The notes beneath the pieces are model-generated. The model saw nothing but the letters and a program-made list of their open reading frames with translations. It was not told the origin of the DNA and did no database searches. DNA of 64,000 bases, taken from assembly GCA_020081605.1 (NCBI GenBank), contig JAHREC010000018.1, positions 496,001-560,000 of the forward strand, given 5' to 3'. A program made the translations under genes and the position numbers. This document shows positions 37,318-49,416 of the stretch, piece by piece (position 1 is the first letter of the stretch; each line of letters starts with the position of its first letter). The DNA is from Albifimbria verrucaria (taxonomy: Eukaryota > Ascomycota > Sordariomycetes > Hypocreales > Stachybotryaceae).

Positions 37318-38153
37318 TGTCGGACGAGCCCGGCCAACATGGGCCTGGAGGAGCAGTGAGGGATGGCTTTGTTGATACAAGTGACAGAATTGAAAGTTGA
37401 GTCATTTGTGTATGGATCAACTCGACGAGCTCAATATGTTCTCTTCTTATCTTGAAGGGCGCACAAGACATGTCGCTCGAACCGCTTATTCCGGGCTTAG
37501 CTCCAATCCTTTGAGTCTTCGCAAAGGCAGTACTGTATTGGCATAAGATATGCATTCAACCACGTCATCAACATCTGCCTTCTCTCACCACTGCGTATAT
37601 TGAGCGGCTGCAGTGTAAGCTCAAGTTATTGAGCGTTAGAAACCATATCGGGGGCCAATAAGTCTCGCCAGTAATTTCGTTGCTGATGCCGGTAACTCGC
37701 AGGGGCTTGATGGTCACCATGACGCATCCGGCGTTGGCGCTGACTAGTGAAAGCCACAGCCGTTGCATGCATGGAGACGAGGTCGCTTAAATAAGGCCAT
37801 ATAGCTTCACGCCAAGCCCAGGAACTTGGACGATTCATTGGCTATACAACTATCGTTAGAGATTTTAGACATTGACCGTTGTCATAATGACAATTGCTGT
37901 GATTTTGGGACAATGTGACTAACGTCAAGTATCTGCCATCTGCTCAATTTATCATCCTGCAACAACTGACATGGCACTTGAAGACTTCCATACTATGGTT
38001 GAATAAATGATCAAGATCAAATTATTGCTTGATGAAAGATATATTCATTCTTGAAACCACTACTGCAGCCGCTAGTGATTATATCATTGCTGCGTTAACT
38101 GAACTATTTACGATTTATGTACTTTATTGTAGGCTCTGAAATGCTTCAATGGC
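37318..38153. other. Intergenic region, weak frames only
   Basis: About 0.8 kb between two minus-strand genes. A 70-codon minus frame at 37,626-37,838 has protein-like composition but no recognisable domain and no continuation. Otherwise AT-rich flank (38,000-38,140). Confidence 0.35.
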
Positions 38154-39313
38154 TTACGCCGTTCGTAAGCCCCATCGCTGTGAGATCTCGTCATCTGGGA
38201 CAACTCCCAAGGTCTTCCTTTCGTTAACAACGTCGCCGGGGCTGTCCCAGGAATAATCCCTCCATTGGCCTAATGCTGGCCACATCTTCTCCCGGACCAG
38301 ATTGTCAATCTTCTTGCTCCTCTCCGTCGAAGCTTCATCCGCCGCAAGCGTTGCGTCAATGACGCTCTTCCATAAACGCCATGCATCCTCTAGTTCGTCT
38401 ATGCTAGTGACACCCATTACACTGATTCCCATCCGCGGAAGAGTAGATTGGTCGTCCTTGCCTGCAGCTGCAGCGTAGGCAGTCGACCCGAACTGTGCGC
38501 CCACTCGTCCCCAAGTTTCCAACGCCCAGCGAATTGTTACGTCCTCTAGGCGCTCGCCTTGCTCTTCAGCAAGCGATACCAGATTGTGGCATGCTGTTCG
38601 CAGACCAGCTGGAGCAGGATGCCATGCAGCCTGGAGTCCAGCATCAACACCTCGTGTGGTGAGAAGTCCCATATTCAGCGGGCTCGCGCTGGTAATGCAC
38701 TCTACACGAGCGTCTTGAAACTGCTGGAGGATCTCGGGCTGCGACATTTTTGAATTTTGTATGCAGCAATGGCCGTATGTTTGCACAGCATCCAGCGGTT
38801 CCCCAGTCTCCTTCAGTATCATCTGGGCCAGTGATGCCAATACGTCGACTGGGTAACCGCAAATGCCGACATATCGGATCAGTCCCTCGTCACGGAGTCG
38901 CCTCAACTCCTTGACGGCAGCCAAGACCTCCTCGGGTGACACAAACTCGGCATCATGGGTGTACACCAAGTCGAGGTACGGGGTGTTGAATCGCTCGAGG
39001 CTGCGGCACACACTGTAGCGCACCCACGCAGGGGTATAGTCGAACTCGTTGGAGGCAATGCGCCCGACCTTTGTGATGAGAAAATACGAGTCGCGGTTCG
39101 GCTTCAGGGTTCGTAGTGCGTCGCCAAGGAGGATCTCGGAGGGGCCGTAGTACGGCGAGGTGTCGAAGGCGCAGATGTTGCGTTCCAGCGCGCGGCGAAT
39201 AATGTCGACATACGGCATCTTCGCGGGATCAGGAACGAATTGCTGGCTGAAGGCAGCCGCCCCAGGACAAGGGGCGGCATGCGTTGGGAAATGGTGCCCT
39301 TGGAGGCTGTCAT
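38154..39313 (-). CDS. Aldo/keto reductase, D-arabinose 1-dehydrogenase (Ara2)-like
   Basis: NAD(P)-dependent oxidoreductase of the AKR superfamily, about 386 residues, unspliced. Start taken at ATG 39,313 (MTASKGTISQRMPPLVLG); an in-frame ATG at 39,439 would add 42 residues without known counterpart. Near residue 60 lies AFDTSPYYGPSEILLG, holding the catalytic Asp and Tyr; ITKVGR gives the Lys and YTHDAEF the His, so the tetrad is complete. The PSEILLG motif and overall length fit fungal Ara2 and plant L-galactose dehydrogenase rather than the xylose reductase branch. One base is missing in the C-run 39260-39263, which splits LVLG from the following AAFSQQF. Likely reaction: oxidation of D-arabinose or a similar aldose to its lactone; a role in the neighbouring hydrolase/MFS group is only positional inference. 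Confidence 0.88.
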
Positions 39314-41582
39314 TGCGCGCGCTTGAGGGAGGGATCGTGAAGCAGGAATGAGGGGTTCTCCCGAGGACGGCTGGAGATGCGAGGGAATGGATGCGTCAGG
39401 CAGAAGGGGAACCCACAGCTGCTTTTTAGCAATAAGCATAGTCGATCGCGTGAGGGAGAGGAGAGTCGGTTCCCCTCAGCTCGTCTCCTCTCCTCATGAA
39501 GTGCGCATTAGCCGCCACTGCACCGCGGGAAGCCACGGTTTGACCAAAAGCTGCACGGAGCGGGAAAATGCACGCTGGAATTATTAAACGATCCGGATGA
39601 CATTGCCCCGCGATGTTGCGAATCATTGCACTAAGGACATTGGCTCACTCAACCGCCGGATGGAGCCTGGGCCATGCCATTCATCTGACTGGCTGATTGG
39701 GGTTTCAGGCCCATCCTGTGAAAGTACCAAGTGTGTTAAAGGGACTAGTCAAACGCAGGCAAAGGATTTATTCCCGTAGGATAATTCGTTCGAGGCCCCC
39801 ATGCCCACTGGCCAGTTACCGACGGGTTAAAGAAAGTTTGGGATGGCCTCGGTAACGTGTGATGAGAGAATACCGAGGCCATCCCAGTAACTCTGGTTAA
39901 TTCCGGATATAGAGAGTTCGCAGCCTTGGCTGATAAGCTGGGTGCGTGATGATTGTTGCGTCGCATCTCGTCAACACACCGCCAGTCGTAGCTCGGCTCC
40001 CCGTTTTGAACGGTATCCATTTTGACGGATCATGGAAAACTTGTCATGTTAATGCCGATGTGGGTCCGCGGCTTTGAGATGAAGGCGATGTTCTGGAAGT
40101 CTTCTACCATGATTTTTCTTAATGACTCGTTAGCATTCCATGGAACCACCAGTCTATGGTTGCGATTTGCGGCACGATCATATTCACAAAGGTCTTGCCT
40201 GACATTCGCCACATAGTATTTTACGACGAGTCTTGCATGTATACGCTTCTCGTGGCAATACTGTCATCTAGCTTTGCGCAATAGCCCTGTTGGCGGGCCG
40301 TCGACAACAGATCTCGCCTCCCTTCAAATTTGGCACTGAAGGAAGCCATTGCAGTCATCTTTTTGTTGACTAGTTACTGATAGCGGTATGTATTCTTCGA
40401 TAGATGCCAAGCAGCAGCATTTCCGGAGACTGCCGTGGTCAAACGTCCAAAAGTCTTGTGTTGAGCTTACAGCACGCATGACGATTCGCACTATTGATGG
40501 CTGGCCAGTGAGACTTGCAGTTAAGAGCTGTGCACGTTCAGTAGTGAGGATGCTTTATTGCCAGCATAATGTCAGTAGACGATAACAACTTATGTTCCAG
40601 CTCAGCACGAAAGCGAAGAACGATGCCACCAACATAGCCTGGCATAAAACTCCACTGGAAAAACTCTTCATGGTCTTTTGACTTGACCATGTTTTTTAAC
40701 CATTGATTCATGAGCCGATATTAAATAACATGTAAGACACCGCTACCTGCAGAAGAGTATTTGTCGTCTTAGGCTAGTCGGGTGGTTGTGGGACATCGAC
40801 TTCCAAAGCCTCCAACAACTGAAAGTATTAGAGTAGGCGACTAAATATTGTAATTTTATTATAAGGAATATATAAAAATTGCGGCACAGCCATGAACAAA
40901 TTTCTCGGAACCGCTGCAGCCAAATAGTCGTCTAGGATGGTTCATCTATTACAGGATGGCACGTCATCTTCAGAGACTGTGACGTCTGGCTGAGACCCAG
41001 CACTTGGCCCATACAGTCGTTTCCAAGTCATTGATTCGTTACTCAAAAATAGATATGTCTAGTTATAGTGTTCTTTTGCATTTGTAGAGCCTCAGTCTTG
41101 GCCTTTAAATGCATAGCGTCGTATTTCATCATGGGTCGGTCGGGTGTTGCTGTCAATGAAATGACTCGCCTTGCCTATATCCGCCTAGACAGCCATCGCA
41201 ATAGCAAACAAAAGGGCTCTTGACATTTCCATGCGTCGCCGCTCTGCCAGTCACAGCCACAGCACCAGGTTGCAGGCTGCTTCTCCTTGGCGGACTTGGC
41301 AGGCTTGAGCTCTCAGTGCTGGGCCATCAGGGTCCTCATCACTCCACAACCAGGCCAATTCGAAGAAATAACAAGCCGCGCCGAAATGTGAATGTGAACC
41401 AGACATTGCCAACTCGCTACGTGCCGTCGAGAAGAAACCCGGTCAATTGGTGCGTTGCCGTTGGACGAGCTCCAAGCTACGACGGTGCATCCAGAACTGC
41501 TTGGATAATTGGTGTTGATCGTTCTGTCAAGCTTAGCCTCAGACTTAGCCTTAGCCCTGCTCAACTGCGCGGCGTCACCAAG
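39314..41582. other. Intergenic region, nothing recognised
   Basis: About 2.3 kb between divergent genes (aldo/keto reductase to the left, methyltransferase to the right). Open frames lack domain features. The 41,220-41,582 stretch is open in the methyltransferase frame but has no good start codon and no protein signature, so I leave it as leader. Confidence 0.4.
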
Positions 41583-43143
41583 ATGTTGATGCGGCAACCC
41601 CTCCAAGTCGCCGTTGGTCTCTTGCTCTTTGGGCTTCGGCTCGCAATTGCAGACAAAGGCGCTGTTGGAGAGGACCCGGCGTCCACTGCCCTTGTCCAGG
41701 ATGTTCGTCTCCATCCTCACTCCCTCCCTTCCACATACGGTTGATCATCACCAGGCTAACATTTCGGTTCAATCGATTTGCAGCAACTCGCAAGCGAATT
41801 GGCCGATGAGCTACAAAACTTTGGCTTTGCGGCTCAGGACGCCGACCAGGAGCCCATAAAACTGCCTCCCTTCACACCAAGGCACCACCACGAGAAGGAG
41901 AAGCTGCTGCAGCGCATGCGCAAGGACACTGGCAAATACACATCCAACCATCCCCGTCATCGTCTGCTCGATGCCCTGCACGGCTTCTCCAAATACTACG
42001 ACCGCCAGAAGGAGGAGATTGATCGCCTAAAGGGGCTCTACAAGAACGTCTCAAAGTCCCAGAAAGCGGTAAGGCCTAGGTCCTCATTTACACGCAGCAA
42101 CGGCTAACACTCGTCTGCTACCACCAGCTCCTCGAGAACAACGTCCGTTACTCCCACCGCTTCACCGAGGCCGAGCATCTTCTCATGGTTAACCATGATA
42201 TCTGCTCGCGCATCGTCAAAACCGGCCTCGAATGGTACGACATTACGGAGAGTGAGCTGAAAGAGCACATTCGCGACGTGGAGTCCAAGGGCCGCAAGGC
42301 TGAAAAGATCTCCGTCTCTCAAGCTCTCAAGCACATTGTGCGTGACTGGGCCAAAGAAGGCGAATACGAGCGTGTTTCTACCTTTCCCTGTGTGCTTGCA
42401 TCGCTCAAGACCATCACCTCTGGTGATGACAATATGAAGACACCAAAGATACTGGTTCCAGGTGCCGGGCTTGGTCGGCTTGGCTACGATATTGCTGCCG
42501 CATTTCCATGTACGCCCTCTCACCTGCATCTCATTGTTCCCTCCAGTCTAACACGCATTCCTTAGCCGCACAGGTTACAATCAACGAGTGGTCCATGTAC
42601 ATGAACCTCGTCAGCCGCTACCTTGAAACGAACCCAGACCAGCTTCGCACATCCATCCATCCTTTTATAGACTCTTGGTCGCACCACACGACCTGGAAAA
42701 ACCAGCAGCGCGAAATCTCCTTCCCAGAGATTGACGTCAACACGCGCCAGGTGGTGCTCGTCGAAGGCGATTTCACCACCGCCTTCAACGAAGAGGCTGG
42801 CCAGTACGACATCATCGTAACATACTTCTTCATCGACACTGCGCGCAACCTCATCACCTACTTCGAGACAATCCGCAAACTGCTGCGTCCCGGCGGCTAC
42901 TGGGTCAACCTAGGTCCGCTGCTGTACGGGAGTGCGCCGTTCGTGCAGCTGTCCCTGCAGGAGATTGTCGTCGTTGTCGAAGCCATGGGCTTCGAGTTCC
43001 TCGAGACTGATGGCGAGGTTTGTGGCCCACTGACCTGGCCCGAGAGGCGTGCGAGAAATCTCAAGGCAATCTACAGCTTTGACGAGAGAGCTCTGTCGGA
43101 AAGTGCGTACAAGGCGCAGTTCTGGATCGTCCAGAAAAAGTAG
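41583..43143 (+). CDS. Carnosine N-methyltransferase-like protein (N2227 family)
   Basis: SAM-dependent methyltransferase of about 454 residues, frame intact. Exons 41583-41702, 41784-42068, 42128-42509, 42566-43143, GT-AG introns. The N2227/CARNMT signature is seen as the helical KYYDRQKEEIDRL segment, the SAM motif KILVPGAGLGRLGYDIA, the TINEWSMYMNL block, YDIIVTYFFIDTARN and the RPGGYWVNLGPLLY block. Family members N-methylate the imidazole of histidine-containing dipeptides such as carnosine; the fungal substrate is not established. Odd point: exon 1 encodes a hydrophobic stretch (QVAVGLLLFGLRLAIA) that looks like a signal peptide or anchor, unexpected for a cytosolic enzyme. Exon 1 could be wrongly placed, or the protein may enter the secretory pathway. 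Confidence 0.9.
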
Positions 43144-43393
43144 TGAGATAGCCGTAGGCACATAAGACGCATGATAGACCGTACGCGAGTACAATTCATA
43201 AATACCCATACCAGTTGCCAATACGTACAATCCTCTAGAGTATCCACTACTCTATTACAGTCACCATTCTTTCAAAGAGTTCTTTCAATGTTCAATTGGT
43301 ATTCATGATATGTCTACTCTATTCCAACCCTGAGGCGTCTCAGCTATGTCTATGTTAAGGCTGATGGCACATCTTAGCCATCTCTATAATTCT

Positions 43394-45884
43394 TTACCAC
43401 TGAAAATCCTCTTCAAAATATTGCACATCACAAGATGTCTTCCCTGTTGCGCTAACCGCTGCCTGCCGCGTGTCATCCGCCATCCTGGCCGGACCACACG
43501 CCACAACAGCCAGGTTTCCTCCTTTAGCACGTTCGGTGGCCTCGCCCACCAACGCATGTACGTCCAGACGCCGTCGGTGAAACCGCACGGACGGCACATG
43601 ATCGGGATTTTCGAGCTGATCGACCATCGAAGTGGTGTACACCTGCACTGTCAAGCGCTCGGAGAACAGCAGGTCGCCGATGTCCTTTTCTATCACATCC
43701 TCTACCAGCTGCGTCTCACGAACAGCCCAGTGGATCTGCACGAATGGTGCCTTCGCGCTGTCGCTCAACAAGGAACGTAAGTAGGATAGCGCGACGACAA
43801 TTCCACTACCACCGACCACGAAAAGTACGTTATCGAAGCGGTGGAGGGGCCAGGTGCTGCCGTAAGGGCCCTCGACTAAGACGCGCAGAGTCGCCGATCC
43901 CGCGAGGTGGCGAAGACGGGCGGTGAAGCTGTCGTAAGGACGAATGAGAAACGACATGTATCCTGTATGCTCCGGGCCGGGGGCTACATTGAACCCCTGA
44001 TGAGTTCGATTCTAGCAGTGGTGTGTCTTCCTCAAAGTCTTTCGTGAGCGCCTGGGCGTGAGATACCGACGCCAGGGTGAAAGGATGGCTCTCCCAGCAC
44101 CGCACGTCGTTTAGAACCATCAGGTAGTAATACGTCCCTGGCCGCGGCTGATAGACGCTTGTTTCACAAGGAATCTTTAGGCGAACGATATTCGCCGATT
44201 TGTCATACACTGCAATCGCTTTCGTTGTCCACGGCAAGATGTTGAAACAAAAGATCCGACCGAAACGAAGTAGCCGATCAAAGGCCCATATCATTACGGG
44301 AATCCAAAAAGCAAGTCGTATTGGCCTTTGAAGATAGATACGTGCCTAGGAGCGTCAGTATATCCGGTGCTCAGTAAGTCTGTCACCGCTGTCGGATCAC
44401 TCACCCTAGCATTGTGACCAGAACCAGAGCTGAGAGCGCGATGTGCACAATCAGGAACATCTCGTATTGGTATCGCCGCAGCCAGTACACCGATAGCCCA
44501 AGCAAAAGAGACATTGCAATCGTAGCCTGCAGTAACAAAGTCATCAGAATGATGTCAGGAAGTAAGGCCATCGAGACTCACAATCTGTCCTGTCCACCAG
44601 AACATTTGCGTCCACCAAAACGCATAATATTCCCACCCACCAGCTGCATATTGTCAGTTATTCTTTCTCTCCATTCTTCTACGTTACACCACGCCATTAC
44701 TGCAACTTACATCGCACGATCAGCACTGTGTATCCGATTGAATGCACCACTGCTTGCACCGTAGCTCCTCGTGCAACCCACCGATGGAAGTTGCTCCAGG
44801 CGCCAAAATCCCATCCCGTCAGCCATATTAATAAGTTGTTCCGCATTCCAAATAACCATAATAAAGGAAAGAGGGCAAAGGAGATGATGCCGGTACGATC
44901 AGATACCTGACGGAGGACCTGATCTGTGACGGAGGGATAGCTGAATGAATGCCTCGTCAATGTTATACTCTGTGAAGTTTCTTCTTCCTAAAGAGTGGCA
45001 CAACTTACTATACATTTCCTGGAAATACTCTATAGCCTGCGACACAAAGGTAAACCTGCAGCACAAAGAACGCGGCGATAGTGACGGTCTGGCTTCGTTG
45101 AGGAATAGTGCACCACCACACTCTCTGAGCACGGCGATGGCCAAACGACGCGGGTACGAGAAAGTTGCGAAGGGCCCAAGATGAAGCACCCTAAAAGGCT
45201 TGATCCAGTCTTTGGGAAGCAATATCGAAGTTGCTGCGATTAAACGCACAAGCACCGCTAGAGCAACGACCACGCCCCAAAAGACGCTCACAACCAACCT
45301 ACCGAGATAGGTGAGTAGCCCATTCTCAGAGCATAATGGACATGTTTACTCACCCAGAGATGTAATGCCACTCAGTAGCATATTCCCACGAATCCTGAAC
45401 AATGTTAGAGAGATTCCTTCCCTGCCTCGCAAAGACTTACCAGCGTCCTCCACCACAACGAAAAGAACGCTTCGGTTGGCAACAAAACCTCTGTCGCCCA
45501 TCCCTCACCCAGATCGTCCCCAAAAGACACTCTTTCCACCCTTTCGATGTCTTTTTCTGTGTAGTTTGCAATAATCTCAAGCCCTGGAAGTCCCTCCGGA
45601 CAGCTCTCCTTCAGTGTCGCCAGCGCAGCTGTCGTTGCCGGATCGCTGCAGTACACGCGCATGCATAGATAAGTAGACTCCAGTGCCAGCCTACTCCCGC
45701 ACACTCTCGCTGCTGTGGATGCAGCATCGTCCGCGTCATGGAAGTATTTCACCGGGAGACACTGCTGGCACGTCTCCAGGCAGAGGGTATCCACACCCTG
45801 CACAGCGCTAGACTGAACAGCACGGCTGCATAGCAAAAGGCTCACGAGCAAGGCCGCAACTCGAGATGCCGCGGGTAACTTCAT
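43394..45884 (-). CDS. Ferric/cupric reductase (FRE family), seven exons
   Basis: Plasma-membrane metalloreductase of about 713 residues. Exons 45884-45441, 45394-45354, 45298-45009, 44940-44711, 44643-44582, 44526-44405, 44345-43394, GT-AG introns of 46-68 nt. Order: signal peptide, extracellular Cys-rich domain (CLETCQQC and CMRVYCS), membrane helices with haem-ligand histidines (FHRWVARG, VHSIGY, FLIVHIALS), FAD motif SHPFTLASV, and NADPH motifs VVGGSGIVVALSYLRSLL and VVACGPARM. It reduces Fe(III) or Cu(II) outside the cell for uptake. Three indels: a base missing near 45121-45130, a base missing at 44298-44300, an extra base near 44008-44012; with them the CDS is divisible by three and phases agree. 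A palindromic pair of iron-regulatory GATA sites lies 79 bp before the ATG, fitting induction under iron starvation. Confidence 0.92.
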
Positions 45885-45962
45885 TGCACGACGTCCTTTC
45901 TGCGGCGCTCCAGGAAACAGAGAAAATGTGTGCGTGGCGCACTGGCGATGGATGCGGCCTTT

Positions 45963-45981
45963 TTATCAGATCATCTGATAA
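45963..45981. promoter_or_regulatory. Palindromic pair of ATCWGATAA sites (SreA-type iron GATA factor)
   Basis: The 19-mer TTATCAGATCATCTGATAA is a perfect inverted repeat around a single C, and each arm is an exact match to ATCWGATAA, the extended site of the fungal iron-responsive GATA repressors (SreA/SRE/Sre1). It lies 79-97 bp upstream of the ferric reductase ATG. Known biology: these factors repress reductive iron uptake and siderophore genes when iron is plentiful. Binding here is inferred from the motif and the nature of the gene. Confidence 0.75.
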
Positions 45982-46231
45982 AGCACGGCCCGGCATCAGG
46001 ATCCGATCCACTAGATGGGGCTGGTTAATGTGGACACAGCCGCAGCTATTCCAAACATAGCGCCATGCAAGCATTGAGAGGATCATGAGCTCACCGCCTA
46101 GGTGGGTATGGCCTAAGTCATGTCAAGGCTGGAAGGAAGGCTAGGGACACGTCTTGTGAATGGCACTCTTCTGATGTGCTTTGAAGCTTGAGTTATTCCC
46201 TTGGCACAACCACACAGAGACAATATCCAGT

Positions 46232-46263
46232 GGTTCATAGATCGGTTCATAGATCGGTTCACA
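46232..46263. repeat. Short tandem repeat GGTTCATAGATC
   Basis: The 12-bp unit GGTTCATAGATC occurs at 46,232 and 46,244, followed by a partial third copy from 46,256. It lies in the 780-bp gap (45,885-46,664) between the ferric reductase promoter and the 3' end of the hexose transporter; the rest of that gap shows nothing else of note apart from the GATA palindrome. Confidence 0.8.
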
Positions 46264-46664
46264 AAGTATACACTGGCACCGGCATCATGTTAGCATTGCT
46301 GATACGCATGGAGTCCTGAGAAGTGGTGTTGTCCTTCAACTCAAATCCAATAGACATATTCCAAATATGCGTGTGGTACTCAGAAAGCGTTGGACAATAT
46401 TAAATAAGACAGCAAGTCTCAGAACTACTTTATTATACTAATTTTACTCGGTCACCAGTCACAGCAAGGGCACAATCATATGAAATAGAGCAGAACTCAT
46501 TATTAACTATTTGCAGCTACTGCTTCTGATACAAGTCTGTACAACACTATGCACAAATAACCTCCCGAAACACTCCTCGCCAAATCCTGGGTATGTTTAT
46601 GTTGAGAAACACATTCTTTCGATCCCCAAAGCAGGAACCGCGCACAAAGACTGCGCCTCTGCAC

Positions 46665-48458
46665 TTAGACAGCGGAGCCACGGCGCTCGACGTTCTCGAT
46701 GACAGACTTGTCGAGGTAGCCGCCAGTAGCGAAGGTAGTGCTGGGCTTCCACTTGGCGGAGGTACGGGGTGGTCTCCTCCAACATCCTGTCGACCTGCTC
46801 AAGGGACAGACCCTTGGTCTCAGGGACAAGGAAGTAGGCATAGACGAAGGCGCAGGTGCACAGGCTGCCCCAGATGAAGAAGACGGAGGACTTCAGGTTG
46901 CCCTTATCCTCAGCGACCATGTAAGGGTGATGACGGCGATGATGGTGTTCCACAGCCAGTTGGAGGCAGTGGACAGACCAACACCGCGGGATCGGATGGG
47001 CAGAGGGAAGATCTCGCCAATGACAATCCAGGCACCAGGGCCCCAGGTGGAAGCGAACCAGAAGATAGAGATGGCAATGAAGGCGATCTGGGCGTTGACA
47101 GCAGAAATGTTGTCGGCGATGGTCGTATCAGGGTCATCGGGGTTGGTGTGGGACTTGTTGAAACCAACGGTGACACCGACGGCGGCAACGATGAACTGGC
47201 TGACAAGCATACCAAAGGCACCAATGATGAGAATAGTACGACGACCGAAGCGCTCGACAGTCCAGAACGACAGAGGGGTAGACAGAACGTTAACCAGAGT
47301 GAAAATCATGGAGATAAGGAAAGAGTTGTCGATGGCGCCAGTGGACTGGAGGAAGGGGTGGAATAGTAGAAGATGAAGTTGACACCGGTCCTGTGAATTT
47401 AGGTTAGCAGAGTGGCTTTTCTCAGCAAGAGCAGTAGACACTTACCACTGCTGCATCATCTGCAGAGAAGTACCGAGGATGGTTCGGCGCAGGTTGGACT
47501 TCTGCTCCCAGAGGCTACCCTTGAAGCAGTTGGCCCAGCCGCCGATCCAGGTGGTGGAGGGATGAGAGCGCGCTCGTACTCCTCGTTGGCGATAATCTCA
47601 GCAAGCTCGTTCTGGACGTAGACGGAGTCCATAGGCTGGCCACGGACACGGGCAAGGGCATCGGTAGCTTGTTCGATACGGCCGCGCTTGACGAAGTAAC
47701 GGGGAGTCGGGCAGGAAGAGGAGACCACCACCAAGGATCAGAGCCCAGGGAACTGAATGGCGATAGGGATGCGGTACTCGCCAGTGTCACCACGGTCCTT
47801 GGTAGCGTAGCAGACAATGGAGGCAAGCATGATACCGAGGGTGATGCAGAATTGGTAACCAGCGACGAGAGCACCACGGACCTTGCGGGGGCACTAAATA
47901 GAACAGGTTAGCCGGATGCTGAGAAGGGTCTTCGGGATAGGATTGTCTTACAATCTCGGACATGTACAGAATGACGATGGCGGACTCGAAACCAACACCG
48001 ACACCAGCAACGAGACGACCAGCGACGATGACACCGAGAGCATTGCCGGAACCAGTGATCATCTGGATAACACAACCAATCATGTAGATGAAGCAGCCCA
48101 TAATGACAGTCCACTTGCGGCCAATGCGGTCGGCAACATCACCAGCGATCAGGGCACCGAAGAAGGTACCACAGGACAGGATAGAGGTGATCAAAGAGGT
48201 GTGGGAACCGGACAGGGCGTCCTTGTCGGGGCCCTCGATGTAGCGGATGAAGAGTTCGGAGGCATTGACACCGTTGATGTAACCGGAGTCGTAGCCGAAG
48301 AAGATACCACCGAAAGAGGCGAAGGCGCACATGAGGTAGGCCTTCCAGGTGACGGGAGCCTCGATGTGCTCAACATCAGGGGCAGTAGCGATGCCGCCGG
48401 CATGCTTGCTCTCGACGTGAGGCTCGTCAACGACGGGGACGTCGGCCTTGGTAGACAT
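46665..48458 (-). CDS. MFS hexose transporter (high-affinity glucose transporter type)
   Basis: Sugar porter of about 562 residues, start ATG 48,458 (MSTKADVPVVDEP). Exons 48458-47952, 47893-47446, 47390-46665, GT-AG introns of 58 and 55 nt. Sugar-transporter motifs: GGIFFGYDSGYINGV in helix 1, DRIGRKW after helix 2, GRLVAGVGVG, the PESPR-like site after helix 6, and VPETKGLSLEQVDRML after helix 12. It resembles Neurospora HGT-1-type glucose transporters. Codons are strongly C-ending, as in highly expressed fungal genes. Six homopolymer sites lack eight C residues in total (plus-strand G-runs at 47748, 47701, 47559, 47355, 46925, 46766; two bases each at 47701 and 46766). Between them the protein is unblemished, which argues for sequencing error. 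G-rich CreA-type motifs lie about 960 bp upstream. Confidence 0.93.
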
Positions 48459-49416
48459 GTTGGACGTTGTCTTGTCTCTTGTGAGGTGGTTGTCTTGGCC
48501 TTGCTGCAGGGCTGAGACTTCTGAGCAGACTTCTGAGGAGAAAGCCTGGTAAAGAAGTGTGGCAGAAGTGATGAAGGGGAAGAGACGCCTGAGACACAAG
48601 AAAGGAAGCAGATCGACGGGAGAGACAGGCGACGGTCGTGTCTATTTAACTGTAAGTCGGGAGGAGCGAAGCAGGACGGCGAACGCGAGGTGCGTGATGG
48701 GCAGACGCCCCTCGATGGGGAAGGGGTGGCCCGGGGACCCTGGCGGACGTGATGGATGGATGAGTTGGTTGTCGTTGCGCTCCTAGCATGGTTTAGTCCT
48801 CTTTCAAGCTTGCAATCGGCCCTCTGCGGAGAGAATGAGCAAGGAGGGAGGGGGCCTGGGGATTGCATTGCATGGGGCATGGCATGGGGGATGGAGACTG
48901 GGGGTGGACTGAGAGGCATCAGCAGAGGCACAGATTCAAGCGGAGCCAGCACGAGAATGCTAATGACGGGAGCAGGAATTCCAGAGCGATCTAGTTGCGC
49001 TGACCAGAGACAGAGATACCCGCCCACGCGGAGGCAAAGATCCAGCGGCTAGGGGAAAAGCAAGGGAACGACAGAGCGAGAGAGAAAAGTAGGTACCTGG
49101 ACCGCGACTCAGTTCGACTAGCACGACAGGCAATGGTTCGAGGTCCAACGCAAGTACCCGCGGCAGAGGCGACGCCAAAGACGGCACGAGCGTGAGGTAA
49201 GGTGAGGTCTGGTCCGGCCAACGAAAGAGACCCAGAAATCCCCAGAGTCATGGGAGGGGATGGATCTACTTACTCCATACTACCCACTCCCACCTGATTG
49301 TGGTGGAGCGGAATGTACCCGGCGGGTATTTCCTCGCCATTGCTAATTTGGCCTCGACCAAGAACCGGCCGGGGCAGCCATGGGGAAAAAACGAGGAATT
49401 CTTGATGATGGTGCCA

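Noticed and set aside
37626..37838. 70-codon minus frame with protein-like composition
   Set aside because: No homologue known to me, no continuation, and no splice sites linking it to the MFS or reductase genes.
41220..41582. Longer N-terminus for the methyltransferase
   Set aside because: The upstream open frame has no ATG in a good context and no protein signature; the ATG at 41,583 is preferred.
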